Assembly (NCBI GenBank): GCA_934755305.1
Contig: CAKVLD010000020.1
Location: 1 to 46,512, forward strand
Length of the DNA stretch: 46,512 bases
Origin: an uncultured Clostridium sp.
GTDB taxonomy: Bacteria; Bacillota; Clostridia; Clostridiales; Clostridiaceae
Direction of reading: 5' to 3'
Part shown: positions 25,409 to 35,500 of the stretch, piece by piece
Numbering within the stretch: the first letter of the stretch is position 1
Layout of the letters: each line of letters opens with the position of its first letter
The notes under the pieces: generated by a model
What the model was told of the DNA's origin: nothing
The model's database searches: none
The model's input: the letters and a program-made list of their open reading frames with translations, nothing else
Position numbers and translations under genes: made by a program

Positions 25409-25443
25409 TATATACAGTATCAAGCAACTGGAGGTGTAGTGAA

Positions 25444-25731
25444 TTGCAAATCACAGACGTTAGAATTAGAAAAATAGCTACTGACGGAAAAATGAAAGCT
25501 ATAGTTTCTGTTACTTTTGATAATGAATTCGTTGTACACGATATTAAGATTATTGAAGGACAAAATGGATTATTTATAGCAATGCCTAGCAGAAAGACGC
25601 CAGATGGGGAGTTTAAGGATATAGCACATCCTATAAACACAGACACTAGGGAAAAGATACAATCTTCAATCTTAGAAGCTTTTGAAAAAGCAAAGAATGA
25701 AGAAGCTGCTAAAGAAACTATTGAAGAATAG
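25444..25731 (+). CDS. spoVG: SpoVG, RNA/DNA-binding regulator
   Basis: Small regulator of 95 residues. It begins MQITDVRIRKIATDGKMKA and has the diagnostic VHDIKIIEG and FIAMPSRKTPDGEFKDIAHPI blocks of SpoVG. The family influences asymmetric septation and, in other Firmicutes, binds nucleic acids to regulate capsule and virulence genes. The start is TTG 25444, set 7 nt after GGAGGTG; an in-frame upstream extension to 25390 would include the promoter and ribosome site. It is single, followed by its own terminator. Confidence 0.95.
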   Translation: MQITDVRIRKIATDGKMKAIVSVTFDNEFVVHDIKIIEGQNGLFIAMPSRKTPDGEFKDIAHPINTDTREKIQSSILEAFEKAKNEEAAKETIEE

Positions 25732-25744
25732 TATATTTCGTTGG

Positions 25745-25780
25745 AAAATAAAAGGAAGGTAACTTCCTTTTATTTTTTTT
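25745..25780 (+). terminator. Terminator of spoVG
   Basis: AAAATAAAAGGAAG pairs with CTTCCTTTTATTTT around GTAA, ending in a run of eight T residues (to 25780). Confidence 0.85.
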
Positions 25781-25914
25781 GTAATAATCAAATAAAGAAA
25801 AGCTTTCCAAAGCTTGAAATAAAAATTTCTTTAAAATATAATAGAGTAGGTTAATAAATTTAACGAAAGATAAATAAGATTTAAAAAAAATATTTCGCAC
25901 AATGAGGTGATATT

Positions 25915-27282
25915 ATGTATAAATGTGCGCTAGTTTTAGCAGCAGGTCAAGGAAAAAGAATTAAATCAGATCTTCCTAAAGTACTACATAAGGTATGTGG
26001 TAAAGAAATGGTTAACCATGTTATAGACAATATGAGAGAAGCTAATATTCAAGATATAAATGTCATTATAGGAAAGGGAGCTGAGCTTGTTAAAGCTGGA
26101 ACAGAAACTAGAAATGTATCTTACTCATTGCAAGAAGAGCAACTAGGAACAGGTCATGCTGTAAAGTGTGCAAAGGAATTTTTAGAAGGTAAGGACGGAG
26201 TTGTAGCTATTTTTGCTGGAGATGCTCCACTTACAAAGGTAGAAACTATAAATAATTTACTTGAAGAACATATAAATAAAGAAAATTCAGCTACATTATT
26301 ATCTGCTTATGTAGATGATCCAACTGGATATGGAAGAATAATAAGAAATGGTGATGAAGTAATAAAGATAGTAGAGCATAAAGATTGCACAGAAGAAGAG
26401 TTAAAAGTTAACGAAATGAATGCTGCAATGTATTGCTTTGATATAAAAAGTTTATTATTATCTTTAGATGAATTATCAAATGATAATAATCAAGGAGAAT
26501 ACTACTTAACCGATGTTATTGGAATTCTAAAAGGTAAGGGCAAGAGAGTTGGAGCTGTAGTTACTGATTATGAAGATACTATAGGGGTAAACTCAAGAGT
26601 TCAATTAGCAGAAGCTGAAGAAATCTTAAGAAAAAGAATAAATAATAAACATTTAACAAATGGAGTAACATTAATAGATCCTAACACAACATATATTGGA
26701 GTAGATGTAAAGATAGGAAAAGATACTATTATATATCCTAACAATATATTAGAAGGAAAGACTGAAATTGAAGAAGGATGTATTTTATTACAAAATAATA
26801 GAATAAAAGATAGTATAATAGAGAAAAATGTAGAAATTCAATCTTCTGTTATATTAGAAAGTAAGATAGGACAAAACACAACTGTTGGACCATTTGCCTA
26901 TATAAGACCTGAATCAACAATTGGTGAAAATGTAAGAATAGGTGACTTTGTTGAAATTAAGAAGTCAACAATTGGAAATGGAACAAAAGTATCTCATTTG
27001 ACTTATATAGGAGATGCTTCTGTAGGTGGGAATTGTAACTTTGGTTGTGGAACTGTAGTTGTTAATTATGATGGAAAAGAAAAACATAAGACAATTATAG
27101 GAAATAACAGCTTTATAGGTTGCAATACCAATTTAGTTTCACCAGTAGAAGTAAGTGATAATACTTATATTGCTGCTGGATCAACAATAACTTCTAAAGT
27201 TGAAGAAGGGGAGCTTGCAATTGCAAGAGCTAAACAAAGAAACATAAGCGGTTGGGTTGAAAAAAAGGGTTTAATGAAATAA
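25915..27282 (+). CDS. glmU: Bifunctional GlmU (GlcN-1-P acetyltransferase / UDP-GlcNAc pyrophosphorylase)
   Basis: Makes UDP-GlcNAc for peptidoglycan and teichoic acids. It has 455 residues. The N-terminal nucleotidyltransferase has LVLAAGQGKRIKSDLPKVLH, QEEQLGTGHAV and FAGDAPL. From about residue 250 a left-handed beta-helix of hexapeptide repeats (for example TVGPFAYIRPESTIG, GDFVEIKKSTIG) carries the acetyltransferase, with the catalytic His in KVSHLTYIGDASVG. ATG 25915 follows GAGGTG. It lies 63 nt before prs, likely in one transcript. Confidence 0.97.
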   Translation: MYKCALVLAAGQGKRIKSDLPKVLHKVCGKEMVNHVIDNMREANIQDINVIIGKGAELVKAGTETRNVSYSLQEEQLGTGHAVKCAKEFLEGKDGVVAIFAGDAPLTKVETINNLLEEHINKENSATLLSAYVDDPTGYGRIIRNGDEVIKIVEHKDCTEEELKVNEMNAAMYCFDIKSLLLSLDELSNDNNQGEYYLTDVIGILKGKGKRVGAVVTDYEDTIGVNSRVQLAEAEEILRKRINNKHLTNGVTLIDPNTTYIGVDVKIGKDTIIYPNNILEGKTEIEEGCILLQNNRIKDSIIEKNVEIQSSVILESKIGQNTTVGPFAYIRPESTIGENVRIGDFVEIKKSTIGNGTKVSHLTYIGDASVGGNCNFGCGTVVVNYDGKEKHKTIIGNNSFIGCNTNLVSPVEVSDNTYIAAGSTITSKVEEGELAIARAKQRNISGWVEKKGLMK

Positions 27283-27345
27283 TTAATATAAATTATGCCA
27301 AATAGAAAAATACCTATGTTTAAATTTAAGGAGGTCCTCACAAAT

Positions 27346-28305
27346 ATGTTAACTCATGGAAATAACATCAAGATATTTACTGGAAATTCACATCCGGAAT
27401 TAGCTAAAGAAATTGCTGAAATACTTGGCGTACCAGTAGGAAAGTCAAATGTATCTACATTTAGTGATGGGGAAATATCAGTAGATATTTCTGAAACTGT
27501 TAGAGGAGCAGATGTATTTATTGTACAATCTACTTGTTCACCAGTTAATAACAATTTAATGGAATTACTAATAATGATTGATGCATTTAAGAGAGCGTCT
27601 GCAGGTAGAATAACAGCAGTTATACCTTACTATGGATATGCAAGACAAGACAGAAAAGCTAAATCAAGAGATCCAATTACAGCAAAGTTAGTAGCAGATT
27701 TATTAACAGCAGCTGGTGCTCATAGAGTATTAACTATGGATTTACATGCATCTCAAATTCAAGGATATTTCAATATACCAGTTGATCATCTTTTAGGTGC
27801 ACCAATACTTTCTAAACACTTTGTTGAAAAAGGTTTAGCCGATCAAGATGATGTAGTAGTTGTATCACCAGACTTAGGAAGTGTAACAAGAGCAAGAAAA
27901 TTTGCTGATAGATTACATGCTCCTATAGCTATAATAGATAAGAGAAGACCAAAAGCTAACGTATCAGAAATAATGAATATTATAGGAGATGTTGAAGGTA
28001 AGAGATGTATCCTTATTGATGACATGATTGATACAGCAGGAACAATAACAAATGCAGCGAATGCTTTAAAAGATTTAGGAGCTACTGCAGTTTATGCATG
28101 TTGTACTCACGGAGTTCTTTCAGGACCAGCATTTGAAAGAATCAATAGCTCAGCTATAGAAGAATTAGTAATGTTAAATACTATTACATTACCAGAAGAA
28201 GCAAATACTGATAAGTTTACATCACTTTCTGTTGCTCCAATATTTGCTGAAGCAATTCAAAGAATCTATGATGATGAACCAATAAGTAAGTTATTTGAAT
28301 CTTAA
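27346..28305 (+). CDS. prs: Ribose-phosphate pyrophosphokinase
   Basis: Makes PRPP from ribose-5-phosphate and ATP for purine, pyrimidine, NAD, His and Trp synthesis. It has 319 residues, the usual length. Motifs: FSDGEISVDI, the ATP/flexible loop YYGYARQDRKAKSRDPITAK, MDLHASQIQGYF and the PRPP loop CILIDDMIDTAGTITNA. I start at ATG 27346, preceded by AAGGAGG; an upstream in-frame start at 27295 has no ribosome site and no family match. It is followed by a terminator. Confidence 0.97.
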   Translation: MLTHGNNIKIFTGNSHPELAKEIAEILGVPVGKSNVSTFSDGEISVDISETVRGADVFIVQSTCSPVNNNLMELLIMIDAFKRASAGRITAVIPYYGYARQDRKAKSRDPITAKLVADLLTAAGAHRVLTMDLHASQIQGYFNIPVDHLLGAPILSKHFVEKGLADQDDVVVVSPDLGSVTRARKFADRLHAPIAIIDKRRPKANVSEIMNIIGDVEGKRCILIDDMIDTAGTITNAANALKDLGATAVYACCTHGVLSGPAFERINSSAIEELVMLNTITLPEEANTDKFTSLSVAPIFAEAIQRIYDDEPISKLFES

Positions 28306-28322
28306 GATTACATAGAAGTTTT

Positions 28323-28352
28323 AAAGGGCACACGAATTAGTGTGCTTTTTTT
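28323..28352 (+). terminator. Terminator of prs
   Basis: The stem GGGCACAC with GTGTGC(TT) around GAATTA is followed by a run of T residues (28345-28352). Confidence 0.8.
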
Positions 28353-28467
28353 AACGTTTAGAAAAGTATAAAGTTTGAAAAAGCGGGAAGGCTGATAATT
28401 ACAGGGTTTAAAGGTATCAAAGAGGCTAAGACGTTAAAAAATAAAAATATAGTGCCTCAAAAGAACT

Positions 28468-28518
28468 AAAAAGAAAAATAATTAAATGGTATTTTTATAA
28501 GGAATTATTTTTCTTTTT
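28468..28518. repeat. 16-bp perfect inverted repeat
   Basis: AAAAAGAAAAATAATT (28468-28483) is exactly complementary to 28503-28518 across a 19-nt spacer. It ends in a T-rich arm and lies just before repeat element copy 1. It may be a second terminator after prs. The rest of the prs to response-regulator gap (28353-28735) shows no coding signal. Confidence 0.5.
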
Positions 28519-28523
28519 GAACC

Positions 28524-28635
28524 TTTTGAATGGCTAAAAAAAGTGACTTCAGTTAAGATTAAATATACTAAAAATGCTTTTATAAAATTAAGATGTAATT
28601 TAGTTAAGAAAAGCGTGGCGAAGCCACTTTTTTAT
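28524..28635 (+). repeat. 112-nt non-coding element, copy 1
   Basis: It starts TTTTGAATGGCTAAAAA, runs through GTGACTTCAGT, has an A/T-rich centre, and ends AAAAGCGTGGCGAAGCCAC plus TTTTTTA. The ends match copy 2 (37290-37401) almost exactly while the centres have diverged. The end hairpin GTGGC-GAA-GCCAC with its T-run is a good intrinsic terminator, and TAAAAAAGTGACTTC near the 5' end can instead pair with GAAGCCACTTTTTTA. It could be a small RNA or a miniature mobile element; I do not recognise the family. Confidence 0.7.
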
Positions 28636-28735
28636 ATATAATAATGAATAATTTGTAACAAAAAATTCAATATATTTTATATTAAGTGGAATAAATGATA
28701 AATTAGATATATGACAAAAAAGGGAGTGTGAAAAG

Positions 28736-29422
28736 ATGAACAGAAGTTTAGGGAGAGTTTTAATAGTTGACGATGATGAAAATATATGTGAACTTATAAG
28801 AATGTATGTTGAAAGTGGGGGATATAAGGGTAGAGTAATATATGATGGAATGCGAGCAGAAAAAGAGATATCACAATATAACCCTGATATTATAATACTA
28901 GATCTTATGTTACCAGGAATTAATGGTATTGATCTTTTAAAAAAAATAAGAAAAGAAAGTCAAATACCAGTAATAATGTTAACAGCAAAAGGAGATACTT
29001 TTGATAAAGTATTAGCATTAGAGCTAGGAGCAGATGATTATGTAGTAAAGCCTTTTGAACCAAAAGAATTATTGGCCAGAATGAAAGCTGTAATGAGAAG
29101 ATATTTAGGAGAAGAGACATGTAAGGGTGTACTTAAGTTTGGTGATATAAGTATAGATGCTAGTTCATATAAGGTAATATATAAGGATAAAGAAGTTAAA
29201 ATGCCACCAAAAGAATTGGAGCTTTTATATTATTTAGCAAGTAATAAAAATAAGGTATTTACTCGTGAACATCTTTTATGCGAGGTATGGGGATATGATT
29301 ATCCTGGAGATTCTAGAACTGTAGATGTTCATATAAAAAGATTACGAGAAAAAATTAAGGGAGATAAAGATTGGAGCCTTGAAACTGTTTGGGGTGTTGG
29401 ATATAAATTTGAGGTGAGATAG
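28736..29422 (+). CDS. OmpR/PhoB-family response regulator
   Basis: DNA-binding response regulator of 228 residues. The receiver domain has the acidic pocket VDDDE (11-15), the phosphoacceptor D56 in IILDLMLPG, Thr in MLTAKGD and Lys in YVVKPFEPKE. The C-terminal winged helix from about residue 130 ends RTVDVHIKRLREKIKGD...VWGVGYKFEV. ATG 28736 follows GGGAGTG. The histidine kinase gene starts at the very next base after its stop, so the two are co-translated. The target genes are unknown; the adjacent HtrA-like gene suggests envelope stress. Confidence 0.94.
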   Translation: MNRSLGRVLIVDDDENICELIRMYVESGGYKGRVIYDGMRAEKEISQYNPDIIILDLMLPGINGIDLLKKIRKESQIPVIMLTAKGDTFDKVLALELGADDYVVKPFEPKELLARMKAVMRRYLGEETCKGVLKFGDISIDASSYKVIYKDKEVKMPPKELELLYYLASNKNKVFTREHLLCEVWGYDYPGDSRTVDVHIKRLREKIKGDKDWSLETVWGVGYKFEVR

Positions 29423-30844
29423 TTGAAGAAAGATAGCTTAGTTAATAAAATAATATTTTCGTTTACCAGTGTAATAATTGTAGGATTATTAATTATGGGG
29501 ATGATATTGTCCGTATGTTTAAAAAGCTATTTTATAAAAACAAAAAGGCTAGAACTTAATAAAGAAAGTTATCCAATATCAGTAGCTATCTCTAATTATC
29601 TAAATTTAAAAGAAAACTCAGGATTAATTAATCTTCAGAATATTATTAATGTAGTTGCTGATGCTATTGAAGGAGATATATTTATTGCTGATAATTTAGG
29701 CTATATTTATGCAATGTCTAATAAAAATTACGAAGATAAAAAATTTTCAAATATAGGAGTAACTCAAGAAGAAATTGATTATTTAAAAGAAGGTAACATA
29801 ATAGAGAAAAATAGAGTTAACGATGAAGGAAAAAAAGAATTTATATATATAAAAGGTATTTTTCAAGAAGATTATTTTTGTGGAATAGAAGAAATGATAA
29901 TTCCAAGAGATGGGGTATACGAAGGTTTAATTGAAGTTTTTTTAATTATTTGGATATCTATAATAGTAACAATAGTGGTTATATTAATGATAATAAAAAA
30001 CGTAATAAAAAAGATGGTTATAATTCCTATAAATGAGATGAATATGGTCGCTAAGAAGCTTGCTACAGGGGAAGTTAACAATAGGATAGAAGTAAAAACA
30101 AATGATGAGATAGGTATGCTTGCTCAATCCTTTAATGTAATGGCTGATTCATTAGAAAAAACAGATAGAACAAGGAAGGATTTTATTTCTAATATATCTC
30201 ATGAATTACGTTCTCCTATAACATCAATAAAAGGATTTATTACAGGTATTTTGGATGGAGTAATTCCTAAAGATAAAGAAAATTATTATTTAAATATAGT
30301 TTCTGATGAAATAAATAGATTATCGAGATTAGTAGATGATTTATTAGATATAGCTGCTTTAGAAAATAATAATTATAAATTGAATAAAATGGAAATAGAC
30401 ATTAATACGTTAATTAAACTATGTGTAGTAAATAAGGAAAATAGGATAGTAGAGAAAGATCTGAATGTAGAAGTGTTATTAGAAAATGAACATCAATTTG
30501 TACTTATAGATAGAGATAGAATTATTCAGGTTATTACTAATATTTTAGATAATGCTATAAAGTATAGTTATCAAAAAGGAAACATTAAAATCATCACAAA
30601 ATGTAAGGGGGACAAGATATACGTTAATATAAAAAATCAAGGACCTACATTAAGTGAGGGAGACATGATAAAAATATGGGATAGATTTTATAAGGTTGAT
30701 AAGTCTCGTACAAATAAAGAAAGTACAGGTTTAGGCTTACCTATAGTAAGATCTATATTAACTCAACACAAAGAAGATATATGGGTTCAGAATGAGAAAG
30801 ATGGTGTTAGTTTTACTTTTACTCTAACTAGGGTAGAAGGTTAG
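29423..30844 (+). CDS. Sensor histidine kinase
   Basis: Membrane kinase of 473 residues. TM1 is at about 10-30, an extracytoplasmic sensor of about 130 residues follows (rich in Asn, Glu, Asp; FIADNLGYIYAMSN looks PAS/Cache-like), then TM2 at about 172-195, a HAMP domain (IIPINEMNMVAKKLATGEV), the H-box FISNISHELRSPITSIKG, the N-box IIQVITNILDNAIKYS, a G1-like DRFYK and GLGLPIV. It starts at TTG 29423 with GAGGTGAGA just upstream. It partners the preceding response regulator and is 9 nt from the HtrA-like gene. Confidence 0.93.
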   Translation: MKKDSLVNKIIFSFTSVIIVGLLIMGMILSVCLKSYFIKTKRLELNKESYPISVAISNYLNLKENSGLINLQNIINVVADAIEGDIFIADNLGYIYAMSNKNYEDKKFSNIGVTQEEIDYLKEGNIIEKNRVNDEGKKEFIYIKGIFQEDYFCGIEEMIIPRDGVYEGLIEVFLIIWISIIVTIVVILMIIKNVIKKMVIIPINEMNMVAKKLATGEVNNRIEVKTNDEIGMLAQSFNVMADSLEKTDRTRKDFISNISHELRSPITSIKGFITGILDGVIPKDKENYYLNIVSDEINRLSRLVDDLLDIAALENNNYKLNKMEIDINTLIKLCVVNKENRIVEKDLNVEVLLENEHQFVLIDRDRIIQVITNILDNAIKYSYQKGNIKIITKCKGDKIYVNIKNQGPTLSEGDMIKIWDRFYKVDKSRTNKESTGLGLPIVRSILTQHKEDIWVQNEKDGVSFTFTLTRVEG

Positions 30845-30853
30845 GAGAATTAT

Positions 30854-31927
30854 ATGCAAAAAGATAATCTAAATAGAATTTTAATAAGAAGAAAGAAAAG
30901 GATTTTAGGTAGGAGAGTTATACTAAAGACAGTTTTATTTACAATTATAGCTACTATAAGTGGAATGATTACATCTAAATTAATTCTAAATAACTATACT
31001 GAAAACTGTAATGTGGATAACAGTAACAAAGTTAGTGAAGTTGAAAAAGAGTTTTTTAAAAGTGTAGAAAAAGTTTCATCTTCTTTAGTTACTATATCAG
31101 AGAGTTATGAAGATATAGTAAGTGAGGAATGTGAAAATAGTAATTTTACTGGTGTAGTTATTGATAAAAGTGGATATATAATTACAAGTTTAACTAAGGT
31201 TAAAAATATGACTAGAGTTTATGTTAAATTACCATATATTAAAGAACCTATAGAAGGTACTATTATTGGTAAAGATGAATTTACAGATATGGCCTTAGTA
31301 AAAGTTAATATAGAGGGAGGATTAACGCCTATTGAGGTATATTCAGGCAAGGATGTCAAAGAAGGAGATTTTGTTATTACAGTTGGTAAGGTGGTTTGTG
31401 ATGAATTTACAGAGGCAGCAATTATGGGGATTATAATTGCTGCTAATAAAAAAGTTTATGATGAAGTAAAGGGGGAAGAATATACTGTATTAGAAACTAA
31501 TGCTATAATAAATGATAATAATATTGGAGGGGTTCTTTGTAATTTAAATGGTGAACTTATAGGTTTTAATAGTTATACATTAAATAATAAAGATAGTAAA
31601 TTAAATTATGTATTAAGAGTAACATCAGCAAAAGAAATAGTTAGCAATTTATTAGGAATAACGGATAAATTAGGAATAATTGGTTCGACAATTAATGATG
31701 AAAAGGCCAATGTAACAGGTGTATATATTGAAAATGTCAGACCTAATAGAGATGCAGCTAAGGCAGGTATATTGCCAACTGACATAATATTGTCAATTAA
31801 TGATAATAAAATAAATACACAGGAAGATATTTATAATGCTATAAAAGATAAAAAAAGTGGAGATACTATTATATGTGATTTGCTTAGAGATGGAAAGAAA
31901 ACCACTATGAATATACAATTTAGCTAA
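30854..31927 (+). CDS. Membrane-anchored HtrA-like pseudoprotease with PDZ domain
   Basis: Protein of 357 residues: basic N-terminus, one TM helix at about 24-45, a trypsin-like HtrA/DegP domain (about 65-265), and a C-terminal PDZ domain (about 270-357, GVYIENVRPNRDAAKAGILPTDIILSIN). The fold is recognisable (GVVIDKSGYIIT, DEFTDMALVKV, NLNGELIGFNS), and the catalytic Asp position is kept (D145). The His of TNxHVV is T114 (ITSLTKVKN) and the Ser of GNSGG is I224 (NDNNIGGVL). It should therefore not cleave peptides and more likely binds misfolded or signal proteins outside the membrane. It lies 9 nt after the histidine kinase, behind TTAGGAG, probably as a co-regulated partner or accessory sensor. 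Confidence 0.85.
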   Translation: MQKDNLNRILIRRKKRILGRRVILKTVLFTIIATISGMITSKLILNNYTENCNVDNSNKVSEVEKEFFKSVEKVSSSLVTISESYEDIVSEECENSNFTGVVIDKSGYIITSLTKVKNMTRVYVKLPYIKEPIEGTIIGKDEFTDMALVKVNIEGGLTPIEVYSGKDVKEGDFVITVGKVVCDEFTEAAIMGIIIAANKKVYDEVKGEEYTVLETNAIINDNNIGGVLCNLNGELIGFNSYTLNNKDSKLNYVLRVTSAKEIVSNLLGITDKLGIIGSTINDEKANVTGVYIENVRPNRDAAKAGILPTDIILSINDNKINTQEDIYNAIKDKKSGDTIICDLLRDGKKTTMNIQFS

Positions 31928-32001
31928 AATATTCTTTTATTATCTAGAGTATATTTAGTATAATATATAGTAATAATTATTGTTAAAAGGAGATTAAAGA
32001 G

Positions 32002-32577
32002 ATGTTTCTAATAGTTGGATTGGGTAATCCAGGAAAAGAGTATGAAAATACGAGACATAATATAGGATTTGATGCTATAGATAGTATTGCGAATAAATAT
32101 AATATAGAAGTTTCTAAGTTAAAGTTTAAAGGAGTATATGGAGATGGATTTATAGGTGGTGAAAAGGTTATATTATTAAAACCAACTACATATATGAATT
32201 TAAGTGGGGAAAGTGTGCGTGAAGTTCTTGATTTTTATAAGCTTACTGAAGAAGATATTTTGGTAATTTATGATGATATAAGCTTAGAAGTAGGAAGATT
32301 AAGAATAAGAGAAAAAGGTAGTGCTGGAGGGCATAATGGAATAAAGAGTATTATAGCTCATTTAGGTACTGATGTATTCTCACGTATAAAAATAGGTGTA
32401 GGACAACCTAAAGGGGATTTGGTTAATCATGTATTAGGAAAATTCCCAAGTGAAGATAGAACTTGTTTAAACGAAGTATTAGATGTAGTAGTTTCTGCTA
32501 GTGAAGTTGTAATAAAAGATGGAACAAAGGAAGCGATGAATAAGTTTAATAATTTTAATGCAAACAAAACAGTTTAA
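32002..32577 (+). CDS. pth: Peptidyl-tRNA hydrolase
   Basis: Releases tRNA from peptidyl-tRNA dropped by stalled ribosomes. It has 191 residues, normal length. Motifs: FLIVGLGNPGKEYENTRHNIGFDAID with the catalytic His in TRHNIG, KPTTYMNLSGESV with the substrate-binding Asn, and YDDISLEVGRLRIREKGSAGGHNGIKSI with the catalytic Asp. ATG 32002 follows AAGGAGA. The mfd gene begins 14 nt after its stop, the usual pth-mfd pair. Confidence 0.97.
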   Translation: MFLIVGLGNPGKEYENTRHNIGFDAIDSIANKYNIEVSKLKFKGVYGDGFIGGEKVILLKPTTYMNLSGESVREVLDFYKLTEEDILVIYDDISLEVGRLRIREKGSAGGHNGIKSIIAHLGTDVFSRIKIGVGQPKGDLVNHVLGKFPSEDRTCLNEVLDVVVSASEVVIKDGTKEAMNKFNNFNANKTV

Positions 32578-32591
32578 GGATGGTGCGTAAA

Positions 32592-35500
32592 ATGAGATTA
32601 AAAGGGTTAATGGAGCCCTTAATTAATAGTGAGAAGTTTACTTACTTAAAAAGGTATGTAGAGGAAGGGAAAAAACCAGTAGAAATAGAAGGATTATCAG
32701 AATCTGCTAAAGCATACTTTATTAATAGCGTATATGAAAATTTTGATAAGCCAGTTGTAGTAATTACTAATAGCGATATGGAAGCTAAAAATTTATATGA
32801 AGATTTAAATTTATATACAACCAATGTATTTTATTTTCCAGTAAAAGAAGTGGTGTTTTATAATGTGGATGCAATTTCAGGTGATTTAAGATGGGCGAGA
32901 CTTAAAGTAATAAATGAGATATTACAAAAGAAGAAAAACATAGTAGTTACATCTATAGAAGCTTTTGCAACGCAATATACACCAAAAAAATTATTTAAAG
33001 ATCATAAGATAAATTTAAAGATAGGAAAAGAAGTAGATTTTAAAGAACTTTCACAGCTATTAATTGAAGGTGGTTATGAGAGAGTTGATATGGTTGAAGG
33101 AAAAGGTGAGTTCTCCCTTAGAGGAGGACTTTTAGACGTGTTTCCGGCAGATTCAACTTATCCATATAGGGTAGAGTTATTCGGGGATACTATAGATTCT
33201 ATAAGATCTTTCAATACAGAATCACAAAGAAGTATAGATAAAGTTAAAAGTATAAAAATATTTCCGGCAAAAGAAATAATAGTAGATGATGAAATAATAA
33301 AAGAAGCTTTAAGCAGTATAGAAGCAGAACTAAAAGAAACATTAGCATCTAATAGAAATAAAGATAGAGCTGAAAAGTTAACAGATGTAATTAATAACAA
33401 TATAGAGATGCTTAGAGAAACACATTATTTTGAAACTATAGATAGCTATTTACCTCTTATATATAAATCGAGTGAAACTTTCTTTGATTATCTAAATGAT
33501 TATGTATTTATTTTAGATGACAAAGTAAGGTCTTTAGGAAAATTAGATAGTACCTATACAGAGTTTAATGAAAATTATGGAATATTTCTTGAAAGAGGAG
33601 ATATTTTACCTTCACAAGGAAAGCTTTTATTAGAAAAAGAAAGTTTACTATCTATATTAGAAGAAAAGATAGATATAAATTTAGAGAGTATATCTAAAAA
33701 TAGTGATTTTCTAAAACCTTTCCATAAATTCGAGATAAATGGAACTACTTTAAGCAATTATCAGGGACAATTGGATTTATTAATAGATGATATATTAGAA
33801 AAGAAGAATCAAGGGTATAAAACAGTAATTTTATCAGGAACTAGAGCTAGAGGACAAAGATTAGTAGAAACTCTAAGAGATAGAGGGATAGAAAGTAGTT
33901 ATAAAGAAAATATTGATGAAATAGCTTTAGGAGAAGTTGTTATTACTTTTGGTAATTTACTAAAAGGTTTTGAATGTGAAGAACTGAAAATATGTGTTAT
34001 ATCAGATAAAGAAGTATTTGGTGAAGCAAAGCGTAAACTTAAAAAAACTAAGAAAAAGACTAAAGGTGTTTCTAAAATAAAAAGTTTTACAGATCTTAAA
34101 CCTGGAGATTATGTAGTACATGCAAATCATGGTATAGGTGTATATAAAGGCATAAAACAAATAGAAGTTGGTGGAAGTAAAAGAGATTATTTAGATATTG
34201 TATATGATAAAGGTGATAAATTATATGTACCTGTTGATCAATTAGATCTTGTACAAAAATATATAGGTAGTGAAGGAAAGAGTCCAAAGGTTAATAAATT
34301 AGGTGGAGCAGAATGGCAAAAGGCTAAAGCAAAAGTTAAAAAATCTATTAATGAAATAGCACAAGATTTAGTTAAGCTTTATGCAACAAGATCTACAATG
34401 AAAGGATTTAAATTTTCAAAAGATACACAGTGGCAAAGACAATTTGAAGATGAATTTCCATTTGAAGAAACACCAGATCAATTAACATCTATAGAAGAGA
34501 TTAAAGCTGATATGGAATCAGACAAATCTATGGATAGATTATTATGTGGTGATGTTGGTTATGGAAAAACAGAAGTAGCATTAAGAGCTGCATTTAAGTG
34601 CGTAATGGATGGAAAGCAAGTGGCTTTATTAGTTCCAACAACAATACTTGCAGAACAACATTACAAAAATTTAAAAAAGAGATTTTCGGATTTTCCTGTA
34701 TCTATAGAAATGATAAGTAGATTTAGAACGGCTAAAGAGCAAAAGGCAACTTTGCAAGCTGTTAAAGAAGGAAATGTTGATATATTAGTAGGAACTCATA
34801 GATTGGTATCAAAAGATATTCAATTTAAAGATTTAGGATTATTAATAGTAGATGAAGAGCAAAGATTTGGGGTGGCGCAAAAGGAAAAGATAAAGAATTT
34901 AAAGAAAAATGTTGATGTATTAACTTTAAGTGCTACTCCTATACCTAGAACATTACACATGTCTTTAACTGGTGTTAGAGATATTTCTGTTATAGAAACT
35001 CCTCCAGAAGAAAGATATCCTATTCAAACTTATGTAGTAGAACAAAATGATCAATTAATTAGAGATGCTATTATAAGAGAAATTAGTAGGGGTGGTCAAG
35101 TATACTTTGTATATAATCGAGTAGAAAATATTCAAGAAATAGCAAGTTATATTCAAAATTTAGTTCCAGAGGCGAAGGTTGGAATTGCTCACGGACAAAT
35201 GACAGAAAAGCAATTAGAAAAAGAAGTACTAGACTTTATGAATAATGAATTTAATGTTCTTGTTTGTACTACTATTATAGAAACTGGAATAGATATCCAA
35301 AATGTAAATACTATTATAGTTTATAATGCAGATAAGATGGGATTATCTCAACTTTATCAGTTAAGAGGAAGAGTAGGGCGTTCTAATAGAATAGCTTATG
35401 CATATCTTTTATATACAAAAGATAAAGTTTTAACTGAAGTGGCAGAGAAAAGATTAAAAGCTTTAAAGGATTTTACAGAATTAGGATCTGGATTTAAGAT

